Below are positions 17,784 to 27,334 of a stretch of 53,856 nucleotides of DNA, piece by piece. Each line of letters begins with the position of its first letter. The first letter of the stretch is position 1. A program made the position numbers and the translations under genes. The DNA comes from Gammaproteobacteria bacterium (GTDB taxonomy: Bacteria > Pseudomonadota > Gammaproteobacteria > DSM-16500), in the NCBI GenBank assembly GCA_021324335.1, contig JAJPJH010000102.1, forward strand, positions 1-53,856, given 5' to 3'. The notes below the pieces were generated by a model, which was given only the letters and a program-made list of their open reading frames with translations, did no database searches and was not told the origin of the DNA.

Positions 17784-20140
17784 TATGAGGAACCCTCTTC
17801 CTGAGCCTTTGTCTTAAGAGAGGTTACATAATCACATACCTCATTGGCAATAGCCACGACTTCTTCGGTGGGTAAAAAGATGCTTTCAACAGTAGGCGGA
17901 TAATCGGTTGCTTGCGCCATGTCTTTGACAATTTCACTCGTCATAGGACCTGCTTGCGAGCTTGAACGACCCATCAGTCTTTCTAACAATTCGATTTTAT
18001 CTTTAGCAAGCGCCCTATTAATGAGCGGTGCACTAAACTTATCGAATTGCGAGGCACCCACTAATACTTTTACAGGTTCGGGTAAGGCTACTTTGCTGAA
18101 GATATTTAAGCGACCATCTCCTAGTTCTTCTACGACTTCCTCTACCTTTTCTGTCTCCACTGCATGACGATTATGGAAAGCAAGGAGAGCAGAGAGTGCC
18201 CGTTCAATGGGGTTTGCATTCGATTCAGCAGCAATAGAGTCAGCTATAATTTGAATTTCTTCCCCTTCATCGTGTGACGGTGTAAACAGGTCGCCGCTAG
18301 CTAAAATCTGTTCAAACCGTTCAATACGGTCTTCTAAATCAATTAACGTTCTGCCGAGAGGCGGTTCTACTTTCAAGAATTGATTCAACCGCATTTTCTC
18401 AACCGGCGGAGGGTTAGCAAAGAACATGCGTGCCCGGATAATTTTCGATTTGAAGAAGATATGGGCTTCACCTTCACGCTGGTCTTTCAAATCTTGTAAA
18501 TCAATACGCTGACGTTTTTCTGAGGACGCACTGCGGCTATCCATATAATTGTCTAACAAGCTGCCCGCATTGGTTTGGAATGAATCAACTTTCGTTACAT
18601 ACGATTCGCCAGCTGTCTTTTGGAAGAAGTCCCAGGTTTCCAATGGGTCTTCTAACTTCATACATATTTTAATGTTGGTATTGGCACCGATAGACATCGC
18701 TTCTTCTTTCGATGCTTTTTGGAATGCGGGCAAGTCTTGGCCTGCAAAGATAACAGAGAATCCTAACGAACGAGCTTGTGCGGGGACAACGGCAAATCCT
18801 TTCACTGCATAGTAACCGTATTCGTCGAGAATACACATATAAGGCGTGGGTGCATGGGTGGGCTTACGGGTAATCACTTCACGATATGTCCCTTCGACGG
18901 ATTCCCCTAAGCCTGCTGCCATCATCGCTTTTAAAGACGCGATGATCACTTTACCTAAGATGCTTAACTCATCCGGTGATTTTTCCAATGCAGGTAATAA
19001 AACGATGAGGATACGCCGGTTTAATACCACGTCTTTCATATCCACTTCGGCTAAGTTGCTACGGATGATATAGCCATACGTATCGGCCAACGAACCGAAT
19101 ACACGGGTTAATTGCATGGTAATAAAGCCGTGTTGTTCTAAGACAGTGGCACCTTGTTTGCCTTTTTTGGACGGATCATAGCCGGGTAATGTTTTGAGAT
19201 AGTTTCTGACCGGATCTAACACAATATCAGGCGTATCAGCCAAACTAACAGGCTCTTGGTTATCACGTGGAAACATTTTATCGATAGCAATCGCTTCAAG
19301 CCGTGTTAATTCGAAATAATTACGAATAGCATTGGCATCCAATAAAATTTTGCCTTTGTCGCGCATGTAAACCAGTACTTTCATTAAGGCTTGAACAAAG
19401 ACAATCGCACGGCCTTTCCACATATCCCCGTCTGCACTCTGGGCGCCTTGGTCCATCAAACTGATAACAAGTTCTGACAACATACTGGATGAACCGTTAC
19501 AGAAGGGGTTCATTGTATTAGATAAGCGTTTTTCTTGCGCACCGATAATATCTTTTGCACCCGTCATGAAGTTAATTAATAAAAGATCATCCTCACGCCC
19601 CATGGTGCGACACATAGAGAACACTTTAGCAAAGAGTGAGGTATCACCTTTACCATCCACATACAGGAAGCCGCTACCTTGTACTAATGCGTTAAATGCT
19701 AAGGAGACGAGAGCTTCCGTTTTACCACTACCGGTTGAGCCAAAAATCAAGACATGGGTACGCATGTCATCGTTATTAAACCATAACTCATCTCCATTCG
19801 ATCGGCGATTACCGAAAAAGCTAATACCACGTGCTTTTCGAGGTTTAGTCGAACCTTGAATAGGGTCGTTATAATCATAAGTATGGGAACGTAAAGGCAT
19901 ACGAAAAGGTAAGAGGGCTTTCCGGGTAAAAGCATAAAGGAAAACGAGCAAGCCGATGAAAGCAATAATTTCTGTAATAGCAGGAAAGAAAAATGCCGCC
20001 ATCGCAAAACCAAACATAAGGCAAGCGCTATTAACGGGATCTTTGAAGAAATCAACGATCTTCATCTCCAGCGTCCGCGTATCACGCAGCAGCAGCTGGG
20101 GCTGTAGTTCGTGCTGTTCTTCTAAACCGCGTAATCGCAT
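17783..20140 (-). CDS. icmO: Dot/Icm coupling ATPase IcmO/DotL
   Basis: The 785-residue protein is the type IV coupling protein. It has two N-terminal membrane helices (about 38-72), Walker A GSTGSGKT (134-141), Walker B MCILDEYGYY (435-444) and a long helical C-terminal tail (about 600-785) that in Legionella binds DotN, IcmS-IcmW and LvgA. The N-terminus (HELQPQLLLRDTRT) is characteristic of DotL and fixes the start. It selects effectors and feeds them to the channel. Confidence 0.97.
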   Translation of the reverse strand: MRLRGLEEQHELQPQLLLRDTRTLEMKIVDFFKDPVNSACLMFGFAMAAFFFPAITEIIAFIGLLVFLYAFTRKALLPFRMPLRSHTYDYNDPIQGSTKPRKARGISFFGNRRSNGDELWFNNDDMRTHVLIFGSTGSGKTEALVSLAFNALVQGSGFLYVDGKGDTSLFAKVFSMCRTMGREDDLLLINFMTGAKDIIGAQEKRLSNTMNPFCNGSSSMLSELVISLMDQGAQSADGDMWKGRAIVFVQALMKVLVYMRDKGKILLDANAIRNYFELTRLEAIAIDKMFPRDNQEPVSLADTPDIVLDPVRNYLKTLPGYDPSKKGKQGATVLEQHGFITMQLTRVFGSLADTYGYIIRSNLAEVDMKDVVLNRRILIVLLPALEKSPDELSILGKVIIASLKAMMAAGLGESVEGTYREVITRKPTHAPTPYMCILDEYGYYAVKGFAVVPAQARSLGFSVIFAGQDLPAFQKASKEEAMSIGANTNIKICMKLEDPLETWDFFQKTAGESYVTKVDSFQTNAGSLLDNYMDSRSASSEKRQRIDLQDLKDQREGEAHIFFKSKIIRARMFFANPPPVEKMRLNQFLKVEPPLGRTLIDLEDRIERFEQILASGDLFTPSHDEGEEIQIIADSIAAESNANPIERALSALLAFHNRHAVETEKVEEVVEELGDGRLNIFSKVALPEPVKVLVGASQFDKFSAPLINRALAKDKIELLERLMGRSSSQAGPMTSEIVKDMAQATDYPPTVESIFLPTEEVVAIANEVCDYVTSLKTKAQEEGSS

Positions 20141-20151
20141 AGTGCTAACCT

Positions 20152-21279
20152 CTATTCTTCATCCGGATGATAAATCACTTCTTTCAATGCGATCTCTAAT
20201 GCCTTAGTCGCTTCCTCAATCACCGGCATCATTAATTTTCGTCCTGCTTCTTTCTCTGCTAACCAATGTGCAAAAATACCGCCAACCTCCGCAAACGGTG
20301 TTTGTCTGCCCACTGTATTTAAGGTATACCAAAGTCGTCTATCAATCGGTTTCAACCACAAGAAATCAGCCGATGCTTGTACGCCATCGCTACGCGCACC
20401 TTCTAACATGGATGCCATCACTGTAAAAACATAGGCATGGTTTTGAACAATGCGCTGTACGAGCTTGGTATTTTCATGTTTCTTCAGCAAGGCATTCACA
20501 CCCGACATATTCAACTTTGAAGTAGAAGAAATATTCAACTGACGGATAAGAGCTGCTGCAGCCTGGCTATCTGCATTAATACGGGCAGCAAAAACAGCAA
20601 ACAACGCTCTTATGTGAGGGGGCAAGTTATCGGAACCTCGCCAGAGTGGCCCAAGCTGTAAAGAAAAAACTTTATTTGCTTCACCACGTTTTAATACCAC
20701 TTCCACTTTTTCCCATTCCTTACGCGACATCCCTTCCTGGCGCTGAGGGCGAACTTCTTCTAACAAATTATAGCGCTTGCAAAATTGCATAGGTGTCATC
20801 GCCATGGCCCAAGGACCGGTATCAATATTGGTTTTAACCAGATTCAAATTCACGACGGGAGAAATTTGCGGCCAATTTTCTTTTTCATACTTTGCTAAGT
20901 CCTTCATATTATAAGTGCGTTTAAATGAGCGCGTACTATTGCCGAGGTAAACAATCACGGCTAAGACGATTAAAAAGGCTGTCATGGGAAAGCGGAACCA
21001 CTCGCCAGCAACGGTGCCGAGGGAAATGAGATCATTAAAAGTGATTCTCTTAGGGTCCGCCATCGCCGCAAGAATATCATTCTGCAGCGAAGCAAAATAA
21101 TAGGCATTGTACAAGCTTAAGAGTTTAATTTCGTATAATTTAATGGTGAGATAACCAATAACAATTTGCCGCTTCAGCGTAAACCAAATTACGCCTAGCG
21201 CCACGAAGAGGGCAGCAACACCCCATAACATGCCTGAGGACTGATCTTGACCGCCTTGTGACGGTGGTGCTGGAGGCAT
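20152..21279 (-). CDS. icmP: Dot/Icm coupling-complex protein IcmP/DotM
   Basis: The 375-residue protein has an N-terminal Pro/Gln-rich tip, a first membrane helix (about 18-36) and further ones near 90-112, then a cytoplasmic domain (about 150-375). This is the DotM/IcmP plan and length. DotM joins DotL and in Legionella recognises Glu-rich effector signals. It is the first gene of the operon here; icmT, S, R and Q, which precede it in Legionella, are absent from the window. Confidence 0.95.
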   Translation of the reverse strand: MPPAPPSQGGQDQSSGMLWGVAALFVALGVIWFTLKRQIVIGYLTIKLYEIKLLSLYNAYYFASLQNDILAAMADPKRITFNDLISLGTVAGEWFRFPMTAFLIVLAVIVYLGNSTRSFKRTYNMKDLAKYEKENWPQISPVVNLNLVKTNIDTGPWAMAMTPMQFCKRYNLLEEVRPQRQEGMSRKEWEKVEVVLKRGEANKVFSLQLGPLWRGSDNLPPHIRALFAVFAARINADSQAAAALIRQLNISSTSKLNMSGVNALLKKHENTKLVQRIVQNHAYVFTVMASMLEGARSDGVQASADFLWLKPIDRRLWYTLNTVGRQTPFAEVGGIFAHWLAEKEAGRKLMMPVIEEATKALEIALKEVIYHPDEE

Positions 21280-21324
21280 GGTATCTTCACCTCATGAAAT
21301 CAATGAAAAATAATATCTTATTAT

Positions 21325-21330
21325 ATTATA
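21325..21330 (-). promoter_or_regulatory. Possible -10 element of the dot/icm operon
   Basis: The minus strand carries a perfect TATAAT about 45 bp before the icmP start codon, in an AT-rich stretch. No convincing -35 box is visible at the right spacing, so an activator may be needed. Position at the head of a 14-gene operon is the main support. Confidence 0.35.
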
Positions 21331-21351
21331 GACCTTTATAAGCATATCCTG

Positions 21352-21382
21352 CACACCCTTCCCTATCAGGAGGAAAGGTGTG
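21352..21382. other. Hairpin between dksA and icmP
   Basis: CACACC-C-TTCC pairs with GGAA-A-GGTGTG across a 9-nt loop, with one internal mismatch. It lies 17 bp behind the dksA stop and upstream of the icmP promoter region. There is no T run on either strand, so it is not a classic terminator. It could be an mRNA 3' end stabiliser or a weak terminator separating dksA from the secretion operon. Confidence 0.45.
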
Positions 21383-21398
21383 TAGGGGGAACATTGCA

Positions 21399-21860
21399 TC
21401 AATATTCTTCTTCCTGTTTTTGTTGTTTTTCTTTAATTTCATCTAACGTTTTGCAATCAATACAAAGCGTTGCCGTAGGCCTTGCTTCTAAACGACGTAA
21501 CCCAATTTCGACGCCGCACACTTCGCAATAACCGTATTCTTTTTCCCTCACCAGTTCTAATGATTCTTCGATTTTTTTTAATAGTTTCCTTTCTCTATCC
21601 CGGGTGCGAAGTTCTAAACGGAAGTCTTCTTCTTGGCTGGCTCTGTCATTGGGATCGGGATAATTCACTGCTTCTTCTTTCATATGCGTGACAATCTTAT
21701 CGCCACCCTCTAATAAACGTTGCCGTAGCGCCATGAGGATTTCTCTAAAGTGGTCTAACATGTGGGCGCTCATATACTCTTCCGTCTTCTTTTGCTTATA
21801 AGGTGCGATACCTAAGACGTCTAAGCTTGGCTCCAAAATATCTTTTTCTTTCATTGCCAT
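21399..21860 (-). CDS. dksA: RNA polymerase-binding transcription factor DksA
   Basis: The 153-residue protein is DksA, which enters the RNA polymerase secondary channel and, with ppGpp, tunes promoters during starvation. It has the coiled-coil with acidic tip residues (NDRASQEEDF) and the four-cysteine zinc finger (CEVC and CIDC) near the end. Length matches the family. AGGAG stands before the first ATG. In Legionellales DksA helps the switch to the transmissive phase, so adjacency to the secretion operon is notable but may be chance. Confidence 0.97.
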   Translation of the reverse strand: MAMKEKDILEPSLDVLGIAPYKQKKTEEYMSAHMLDHFREILMALRQRLLEGGDKIVTHMKEEAVNYPDPNDRASQEEDFRLELRTRDRERKLLKKIEESLELVREKEYGYCEVCGVEIGLRRLEARPTATLCIDCKTLDEIKEKQQKQEEEY

Positions 21861-21921
21861 AATTTGTCTCTCCTACCCTGAGATTAATTGTAGTCCAAGT
21901 TTGCCAGTGATGCCAAAAATA

Positions 21922-22758
21922 TTAACCAATAAAGCCCACTGTCATTCTCTCCTGACTGGACAAATCGCGAACAGTTTGAATTGACCCATAACCTTCTTCG
22001 GCCAATATTGCCCGTACAGCACCCCCTTGTAAAAACCCATGTTCAATAAAAAGCGACCCACCGGGTTTTAAACAGTGTTTTGCTGTCTGGATAATAGTGC
22101 GAATTGCCTCTAGTCCATCCTTGCCTGACACTAATGCCTGACGCGGCTCAAATGCCAATCCCTCAGCATATTGCGCCCATTCCATTTCTGCAATATAGGG
22201 AGGATTACTAACTATGGCATCAAAGTCAGTACTCAGCAGCGCAGTACACCAGTTGCCATGATGAAAAGAAACCTGATGAAGCTGCAATTGCTGTGCGTTT
22301 TTTCTGGCAACTTCAAGAGCTTGTTCACTGCTATCGACAGCATGAATATCCCAGTGCGGGCGCTCACTCGCTAAAGCCAATGCAATAGCCCCACTGCCCG
22401 TACCAAGATCAGCGATTTTTAAATGGCGGTCACGAGGATAGGCTTTTAAAACGCTTTCTACTAATACTTCTGTTTCAGGACGGGGGATTAACGTCGCGGG
22501 GGTAATGGTGAGTGGTAGCGACCAAAATTCTTTTGTTCCCATGATATAGGCAATGGGTTCTTTTTCATAACGGCGTTGTAGTAGTCGTAAAAATTGGGTA
22601 AGTGCAGCCTCAGAAAGAACCTGCTCTGGCCACGCATATAAATAAGGACGTGGTTTCTTCAATACATGTGCCAGTAATAGCTCTGCTTCAAACATCGGTT
22701 GGTCTGTGACAGACCGCATTTTTTCTTTGGCTTGCTGTAAAGCATCTTGAATCCTCAT
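21922..22758 (-). CDS. prmC: Release-factor glutamine methyltransferase PrmC (HemK)
   Basis: The 278-residue SAM-dependent enzyme methylates the Gln of the GGQ motif in RF1 and RF2. It shows the SAM site (ADLGTGSGAIALAL, about 118-131) and the catalytic NPPY motif (VSNPPYIAEM, about 184-193), after an N-terminal helical substrate-binding domain. It lies 6 bp behind prfA, its own substrate gene, in the conserved hemA-prfA-prmC order. Confidence 0.97.
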   Translation of the reverse strand: MRIQDALQQAKEKMRSVTDQPMFEAELLLAHVLKKPRPYLYAWPEQVLSEAALTQFLRLLQRRYEKEPIAYIMGTKEFWSLPLTITPATLIPRPETEVLVESVLKAYPRDRHLKIADLGTGSGAIALALASERPHWDIHAVDSSEQALEVARKNAQQLQLHQVSFHHGNWCTALLSTDFDAIVSNPPYIAEMEWAQYAEGLAFEPRQALVSGKDGLEAIRTIIQTAKHCLKPGGSLFIEHGFLQGGAVRAILAEEGYGSIQTVRDLSSQERMTVGFIG

Positions 22759-22764
22759 GGTGGC

Positions 22765-23847
22765 TTAATCACCCAATGCTGCGATTAAATCAGCGTTATA
22801 TTCATGAATCAACGCTTCAATCACGGGATCTAACTCCCCTTCCATAATTTGCGGTAATTGATAAAGCGTTAAGTTAATTCGATGGTCTGTCAATCGTCCT
22901 TGCGGGAAATTGTATGTTCGAATCCGCTCTGATCGATCACCTGTTCCAACTAAATTACGGCGAGCTTCTGCTTGTTGCTTTTGTTGCTTCTCCCGTTCTG
23001 CCGAAAGAATTCTTGCTTTCAATAATGACATGGCACGCGCACGATTTTTATGCTGCGAGCGCTCATCTTGGCATTCCACCACGACACCGGTAGGAATATG
23101 GGTAATGCGAATAGCCGAGTCGGTTTTCTGCACATGCTGACCACCTGCACCAGATGCCCGAAATGTATCGATACGTAAATCAGCTGGGTTAATATCAATG
23201 CTTTCAATCTCCTCTTGCTCAGGCAACACAGCGATCGTACAAGTAGAGGTATGAATGCGCCCTTGTGCTTCGGTTGCTGGCACACGCTGAACACGATGCA
23301 CACCGGATTCGAACTTAAAGCGTGAATAAGCCCCTTGTCCGATGATGCGCATAATGACTTCTTTATATCCGCCATGTTCGCCGTGACTTTCACTGATAAT
23401 TTCTATCTTAAAACCTTTATTTTCCGCATACCGCATGTACATACGGCAAAGGTCGCCAGCAAAAATCGCTGCTTCATCACCGCCTGTGCCCGCACGAATT
23501 TCCAAGAAAATATTGTTATCATCATTCGGATCACGTGGCAGCAAGGCAACTAGTAATTTATCTTCCAATCCCGTCTGCATTTCTTCGATTTGTTTGATTT
23601 CTTGCTTGGCTAATTGCTGCAGCTCGGGATCTTTTTCCTCTAGCAATACTTTTGCTTCCGCTAATTGTTTTTCATTGTCTTGATGCTGAACAAACATTTG
23701 GACGAAAGGTTCGAGGTGTGAATATTCTTTCGTTAAATCCCGATAACGGTTGATATCATCCGTCACATTGGGATCCGATAGCATTTGTTTTAATTCATCA
23801 TAACGACTTGATAGGCGTTGTAACTTAGTTTGTATAGAGGGTTTCAT
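22765..23847 (-). CDS. prfA: Peptide chain release factor 1
   Basis: The 360-residue protein is RF1, which ends translation at UAA and UAG. The GGQ motif ([13 protein letters not shown], near residue 234) is intact, and the stop-codon recognition region around PATEAQGR is present. PATEAQGR is close to the usual PxT motif of RF1. Its start overlaps the hemA stop (ATGA). Confidence 0.98.
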   Translation of the reverse strand: MKPSIQTKLQRLSSRYDELKQMLSDPNVTDDINRYRDLTKEYSHLEPFVQMFVQHQDNEKQLAEAKVLLEEKDPELQQLAKQEIKQIEEMQTGLEDKLLVALLPRDPNDDNNIFLEIRAGTGGDEAAIFAGDLCRMYMRYAENKGFKIEIISESHGEHGGYKEVIMRIIGQGAYSRFKFESGVHRVQRVPATEAQGRIHTSTCTIAVLPEQEEIESIDINPADLRIDTFRASGAGGQHVQKTDSAIRITHIPTGVVVECQDERSQHKNRARAMSLLKARILSAEREKQQKQQAEARRNLVGTGDRSERIRTYNFPQGRLTDHRINLTLYQLPQIMEGELDPVIEALIHEYNADLIAALGD

Positions 23848-25106
23848 AAGCGCTCAAACTCAGCATCAGGAATAGCAAATAATTGTTTAACCAACGTCAG
23901 TAATTCAAAACGCCCTTCCGCTCCTGCTTGGCGTAATTGAACGCATGGGGTATGTAATAGTTTTTGGGTAAAAGCATAAGCAAATGCATCCAATACGTAG
24001 GCAGGATCAGCGCCTTGTCTTAACTGCTGCTTAGCTTTGATTAATTCCGTCTGACAAATTTCTTCAATTTGCCCGCGATAAGCTCGAATCGTATAGGCTA
24101 CTTTATCTAACGCTTTCATCTCAGTGATAAAAGCAGCACTCTTTTGGCGTATCACTTCCCGGGCTTTATCAGCCGCATGTTCACGGCCTTGACGGTTTTT
24201 TTCGATAATGGATTTTAAATCATCAATGCAAAAAAGGTTAACGGGTAACTCGGCTACTGCAGGGTCGATGTCACGGGGCACCGCAATATCAATCAGCATA
24301 AGAGGCTTTTCCTGACGAGCTTGAATGGCTTCCGCGACGAGTTCTTTTTTAACGAGAGGGACAGCACTGCCAGTAGCAGAGAAAACAACATCGGCTCCCG
24401 CTAAAGCAACAGCCAATTTATCTAGGCTATAAGCAGTACCGCCGATTTCTTCTGCTAATAGGGCCGCTTTTTCTAAACTGCGATTGACTATAATAGGAGG
24501 CGTTGCTAGCTGTGATTTTAAGTAACGTATTAATAAAGCAGACGTATCGCCCGCCCCCAAGATCACTACATTGGCATGGGTAAGGGTGCCTATTTGCTGT
24601 TTGGCAAAATGCACTGCGGCTGATGCAACTGAGACGGGACAGGCACCAATAGCCGTGGAGGTACGAATGTCTTTTGCTAGGGCAAAAATCTGCTGAAATA
24701 ATCGATGGAACAAATTACCAACTGCCCCTGCCGCACAGCTTTCAGAAAAAGCGGTCTTCATCTGGCCTAAAATCTGGGACTCCCCCACGATCATGGAGTC
24801 CAGGCTACAGGCGACTTGCATCATGTGGGCGACAGCCTCTTCATCGCGGTAGACATAAAGTGCTGACTCTAGCTCTTTGCGCGGTGCCGTGGTCTGAGAG
24901 ATAAACCAGTCATAGACCTGAGCTAAATCATGGGTCTGACAATAAAGTTCTGAGCGATTACAGGTCGACAATAAGACTGCTTCCTGCACACCGCGTGCTA
25001 ATAAATCTTGCAAATAGAGCGGCAGCTTCTCTAAAGCAAAGTAGACTTGCTCGCGCAAGGTGAGCGAGGCGGTTTTGTGATTGATTCCGATAGTGAAAAT
25101 CGACAT
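23844..25106 (-). CDS. hemA: Glutamyl-tRNA reductase
   Basis: The enzyme reduces glutamyl-tRNA to glutamate-1-semialdehyde, the first step of C5 haem synthesis. The start is taken at the ATG at 25106, giving 420 residues that begin [11 protein letters not shown] like the family; the frame is open further upstream but that part does not look like HemA and would overlap the lolB promoter. The catalytic cysteine is Cys49 (LLSTCNRSE). The NADPH domain has GAGDTSALL. It heads the hemA-prfA-prmC operon, divergent from lolB. The ribosome site is weak. Confidence 0.96.
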   Translation of the reverse strand: MSIFTIGINHKTASLTLREQVYFALEKLPLYLQDLLARGVQEAVLLSTCNRSELYCQTHDLAQVYDWFISQTTAPRKELESALYVYRDEEAVAHMMQVACSLDSMIVGESQILGQMKTAFSESCAAGAVGNLFHRLFQQIFALAKDIRTSTAIGACPVSVASAAVHFAKQQIGTLTHANVVILGAGDTSALLIRYLKSQLATPPIIVNRSLEKAALLAEEIGGTAYSLDKLAVALAGADVVFSATGSAVPLVKKELVAEAIQARQEKPLMLIDIAVPRDIDPAVAELPVNLFCIDDLKSIIEKNRQGREHAADKAREVIRQKSAAFITEMKALDKVAYTIRAYRGQIEEICQTELIKAKQQLRQGADPAYVLDAFAYAFTQKLLHTPCVQLRQAGAEGRFELLTLVKQLFAIPDAEFERL

Positions 25107-25180
25107 GAGGATTGCCAAGTTATCGTTTTGAGCATATTTTATTCTGAAAGCTGGACGAAAAACAAAGGATATTAAAGCCA

Positions 25181-25783
25181 TTGATAAAATATATTAGGAA
25201 ACTACTACTTTGCCTATTCACCGTGACCCTCTTCACAAGCTGCGCCACGACCCCCACGCCTGTCCCTCCTACAGCACTTTCCTGGCAAAATCGGCAAATG
25301 GTGTTGAACCAAATCCAGCAATGGCAATTAACCGGTAAGATAGGGGTTCAAACGCCCGAGAATGCGGGTAGCGCCACATTGAATTGGGTTGAAAGCCAAC
25401 AACACCACTATACGCTTTCATTAGTCGGCCCGCTCGGTGCGGGTGGGGTGACATTGACAGGCCAACCCGGGCTCGTGACAATGGATACGGCTGATGGTAA
25501 ACACTACACTGCTCAAACGCCTGAACAATTATTGACTGAACAAATCGGCTGGGACCTGCCAGTATCTTATCTTTATTATTGGATACGCGGTCTGCCTGTC
25601 CCCGATTTACCCTCTCAAACACAATTTGATACCTCTCATCGGCTGACGTGGCTTGTCCAACAACACATTCAAGTTCACTATTTAAGTTATACCCACGTGG
25701 GTATGATCGATCTACCGAATAAAATTTTCATTACCTCACCGTTAGTGAAAATAAAAATTATTATTTACAATTGGAAGTTATAA
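25181..25783 (+). CDS. lolB: Outer-membrane lipoprotein receptor LolB
   Basis: The 200-residue protein receives lipoproteins from LolA and inserts them in the outer membrane. It has a lipoprotein signal with lipobox LFTSC (about Cys21), the LolB domain (WQLTGKIGVQTPE, WIRGLP) and the typical ending with LPNKIFITSP. The start is TTG at 25181 with AAAGGA about 11 bp upstream; no better start gives a complete signal peptide. It is divergent from hemA as in many gammaproteobacteria. The usual next gene, ispE, is missing. Confidence 0.92.
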   Translation: MIKYIRKLLLCLFTVTLFTSCATTPTPVPPTALSWQNRQMVLNQIQQWQLTGKIGVQTPENAGSATLNWVESQQHHYTLSLVGPLGAGGVTLTGQPGLVTMDTADGKHYTAQTPEQLLTEQIGWDLPVSYLYYWIRGLPVPDLPSQTQFDTSHRLTWLVQQHIQVHYLSYTHVGMIDLPNKIFITSPLVKIKIIIYNWKL

Positions 25784-25789
25784 TTCCCA

Positions 25790-25818
25790 TTGACACCCAT
25801 CCTCTCTCTCAGCAAAAT
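25790..25818 (+). promoter_or_regulatory. Promoter of tRNA-Gln
   Basis: A perfect TTGACA (25790-25795) is followed after 17 bp by CAAAAT (25813-25818, four of six consensus bases). Transcription would start about 15 bp before the tRNA and may continue into prs. Confidence 0.55.
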
Positions 25819-25840
25819 AGCGCTTCCATAAATTAGATAG

Positions 25841-25915
25841 TGGGGTGTAGCCAAGCGGTAAGGCATCGGGTTTTGATCCCGACATTCCTAGGTTCGATCC
25901 CTAGCACCCCAGCCA
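25841..25915 (+). tRNA. tRNA-Gln, anticodon UUG
   Basis: A full cloverleaf is visible: 7-bp acceptor stem (TGGGGTG with CACCCCA), anticodon stem TCGGG/CCCGA with loop TTTTGAT giving anticodon TTG, T arm with GGTTCGATCC, discriminator G and encoded CCA at 25913-25915. The U1-A72 acceptor pair is typical of glutamine tRNA. It lies just upstream of prs, a conserved gammaproteobacterial position. Confidence 0.97.
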
Positions 25916-25941
25916 GAATGCATTTCCTTGAGGATTCGATC

Positions 25942-26889
25942 GTGCCAGAAATAATGATTTTTAACGGTAACGCCAGTCAGGAATTAACTCAACGCGTTGC
26001 AGAGCATCTTAATCTTCCTATCGGTAAAGCAGTTGTTGGCCGTTTTAGCGATGGCGAAACCATGGTCGAAATTGAGGACAATGTTCGTGGGCGCGATATT
26101 TTCGTGATTCAATCTACGTGTTCTCCTTCGAATGATACGCTAATGGAATTGTTATTGCTTGCTGATGCATTGCGTCGTGCATCGGCTGCTAAAATTACGG
26201 CAGTAGTACCGTATTTTGGTTATGCCCGACAAGATCGACGTGTGCGTTCAGCGCGTGTTCCGATTACGGCGAAGATTGTCGCTGATATGATGGCTGCGGT
26301 CGGAATTAGCCGATTGGTGACAGTGGATTTACATGCTGATCAGATTCAAGGCTTTTTCTATATGCCGGTAGACAACCTCTATAGTACCCCGATTATGCTC
26401 GAGGATATTCATAAGAAGGGTTATCAAAATATTATGGTGGTCTCCCCTGATGTGGGCGGTGTTGTTCGAGCAAGAGCCATTGCCAAGCGTATTCCAGGCG
26501 CAGATCTTGCGATTATCGACAAGCGGCGTCCGAAGCAGAATGAAGCGCAGGTAATGCACATCATTGGGGATGTAAAAGATCGTGATTGTATTATTGTGGA
26601 TGATATTGTTGATACCGCCGGAACATTATGTCGGGCGGTGGAAGCATTAAAAGATCACGGGGCCTCTAAAGTGGCTGCTTATGTGACCCATCCGGTTTTT
26701 TCAGGAAACGCGATTCATAACATCGATCATTCACTATTAGACGAAATCGTTGTCACGGATACCATTCCTCTCACCCATGAAGCGAAGCAAAGTTCCCGCA
26801 TTCGCTATTTAAGCTTAAGCCATATGATAGCTGAAGCTATCCGCCGGATTAGTGGCGCAGGGTCGTTAAGTAGGATGTTTGTAGATTAA
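25942..26889 (+). CDS. prs: Ribose-phosphate pyrophosphokinase
   Basis: The enzyme makes PRPP from ribose 5-phosphate and ATP for nucleotide, histidine and NAD synthesis. The open frame runs back into the tRNA, so the start must be chosen: GTG at 25942 has TGAGGA seven bases upstream and gives 315 residues, exactly the E. coli length. The ATG at 25954 is too far from that site. Conserved motifs include [10 protein letters not shown], the PRPP loop [10 protein letters not shown] and [18 protein letters not shown]. Confidence 0.97.
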   Translation: MPEIMIFNGNASQELTQRVAEHLNLPIGKAVVGRFSDGETMVEIEDNVRGRDIFVIQSTCSPSNDTLMELLLLADALRRASAAKITAVVPYFGYARQDRRVRSARVPITAKIVADMMAAVGISRLVTVDLHADQIQGFFYMPVDNLYSTPIMLEDIHKKGYQNIMVVSPDVGGVVRARAIAKRIPGADLAIIDKRRPKQNEAQVMHIIGDVKDRDCIIVDDIVDTAGTLCRAVEALKDHGASKVAAYVTHPVFSGNAIHNIDHSLLDEIVVTDTIPLTHEAKQSSRIRYLSLSHMIAEAIRRISGAGSLSRMFVD

Positions 26890-26916
26890 CCCTTAAATCA
26901 GCGTAAATAATCCATA

Positions 26917-26936
26917 CCGTTCGCCCTGAGAAGGGT
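26917..26936. repeat. Remnant of a palindromic intergenic repeat
   Basis: CCGTTCGCCCTGAG followed by AAGGG resembles one arm of the intergenic repeat CCGTTCGCCCTGAG-x-GAAGGG found in many proteobacteria, with the middle missing. It is 28 bp behind prs. It also forms part of an inverted pair with TAACCCTT at the prs stop (26887-26894, with AAGGGTTA at 26931-26938). Family assignment is from memory. Confidence 0.35.
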
Positions 26937-26986
26937 TAATTACCAGCGAGTTGATATTTATCTAAACTTATCTATAATTGCCCATC

Positions 26987-27334
26987 ATGGATAAGTTATA
27001 TCGAATAGGACAAGCCGCAAAGCTGTTGGGTGTATCGACTAGTACACTCAGGCGATGGGAGCGTGAAAACAAATTGGTTCCTCAACGTACGGAAGGAGGC
27101 CAACGTCTTTATTCTTTGTCCCGACTGAAGCCATCAAGCTTATCTCCGTTCATCCACGAACGCAAAACAATCGCTAATTAAGGTACAGAGCCTAGATTTG
27201 AAGAAGAATTAGCGAAAGATGTATTAGAGATTATCACTGTATTTTCGGCAAGACTCTATGGTAGCCGATCGCGAAAAAATCAAAAATTAATCGAAGGGAT
27301 AAAACAGGCAGCAGAAAATGTTACTTGCTCATAA
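26987..27334 (+). pseudogene. tnpA: Broken IS607 serine recombinase TnpA
   Basis: The first 48 codons encode a MerR-like helix-turn-helix (YRIGQAAKLLGVSTSTLRRW, then RTEGGQRLY). A linker ending in RKTIAN follows and then a TAA at 27179. Beyond that stop, in the same frame, the last 51 codons encode the typical C-terminus (LEIITVFSARLYGSRSRK). About 100 codons between them are missing, including the whole catalytic serine domain. The frame is kept, so an in-frame deletion plus a stop at the junction is the simplest history. The end overlaps tnpB by 17 bp. Confidence 0.82.

Noticed and set aside
23844..25181. Longer HemA starting at 25181
   Set aside because: The extra residues do not match HemA and would cover the divergent lolB promoter; the family opening [11 protein letters not shown] begins just after the ATG at 25106.
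25840..25941. Start of prs inside the tRNA gene
   Set aside because: The frame is open only by chance through the tRNA; GTG at 25942 has a good ribosome site and gives the standard 315 residues.
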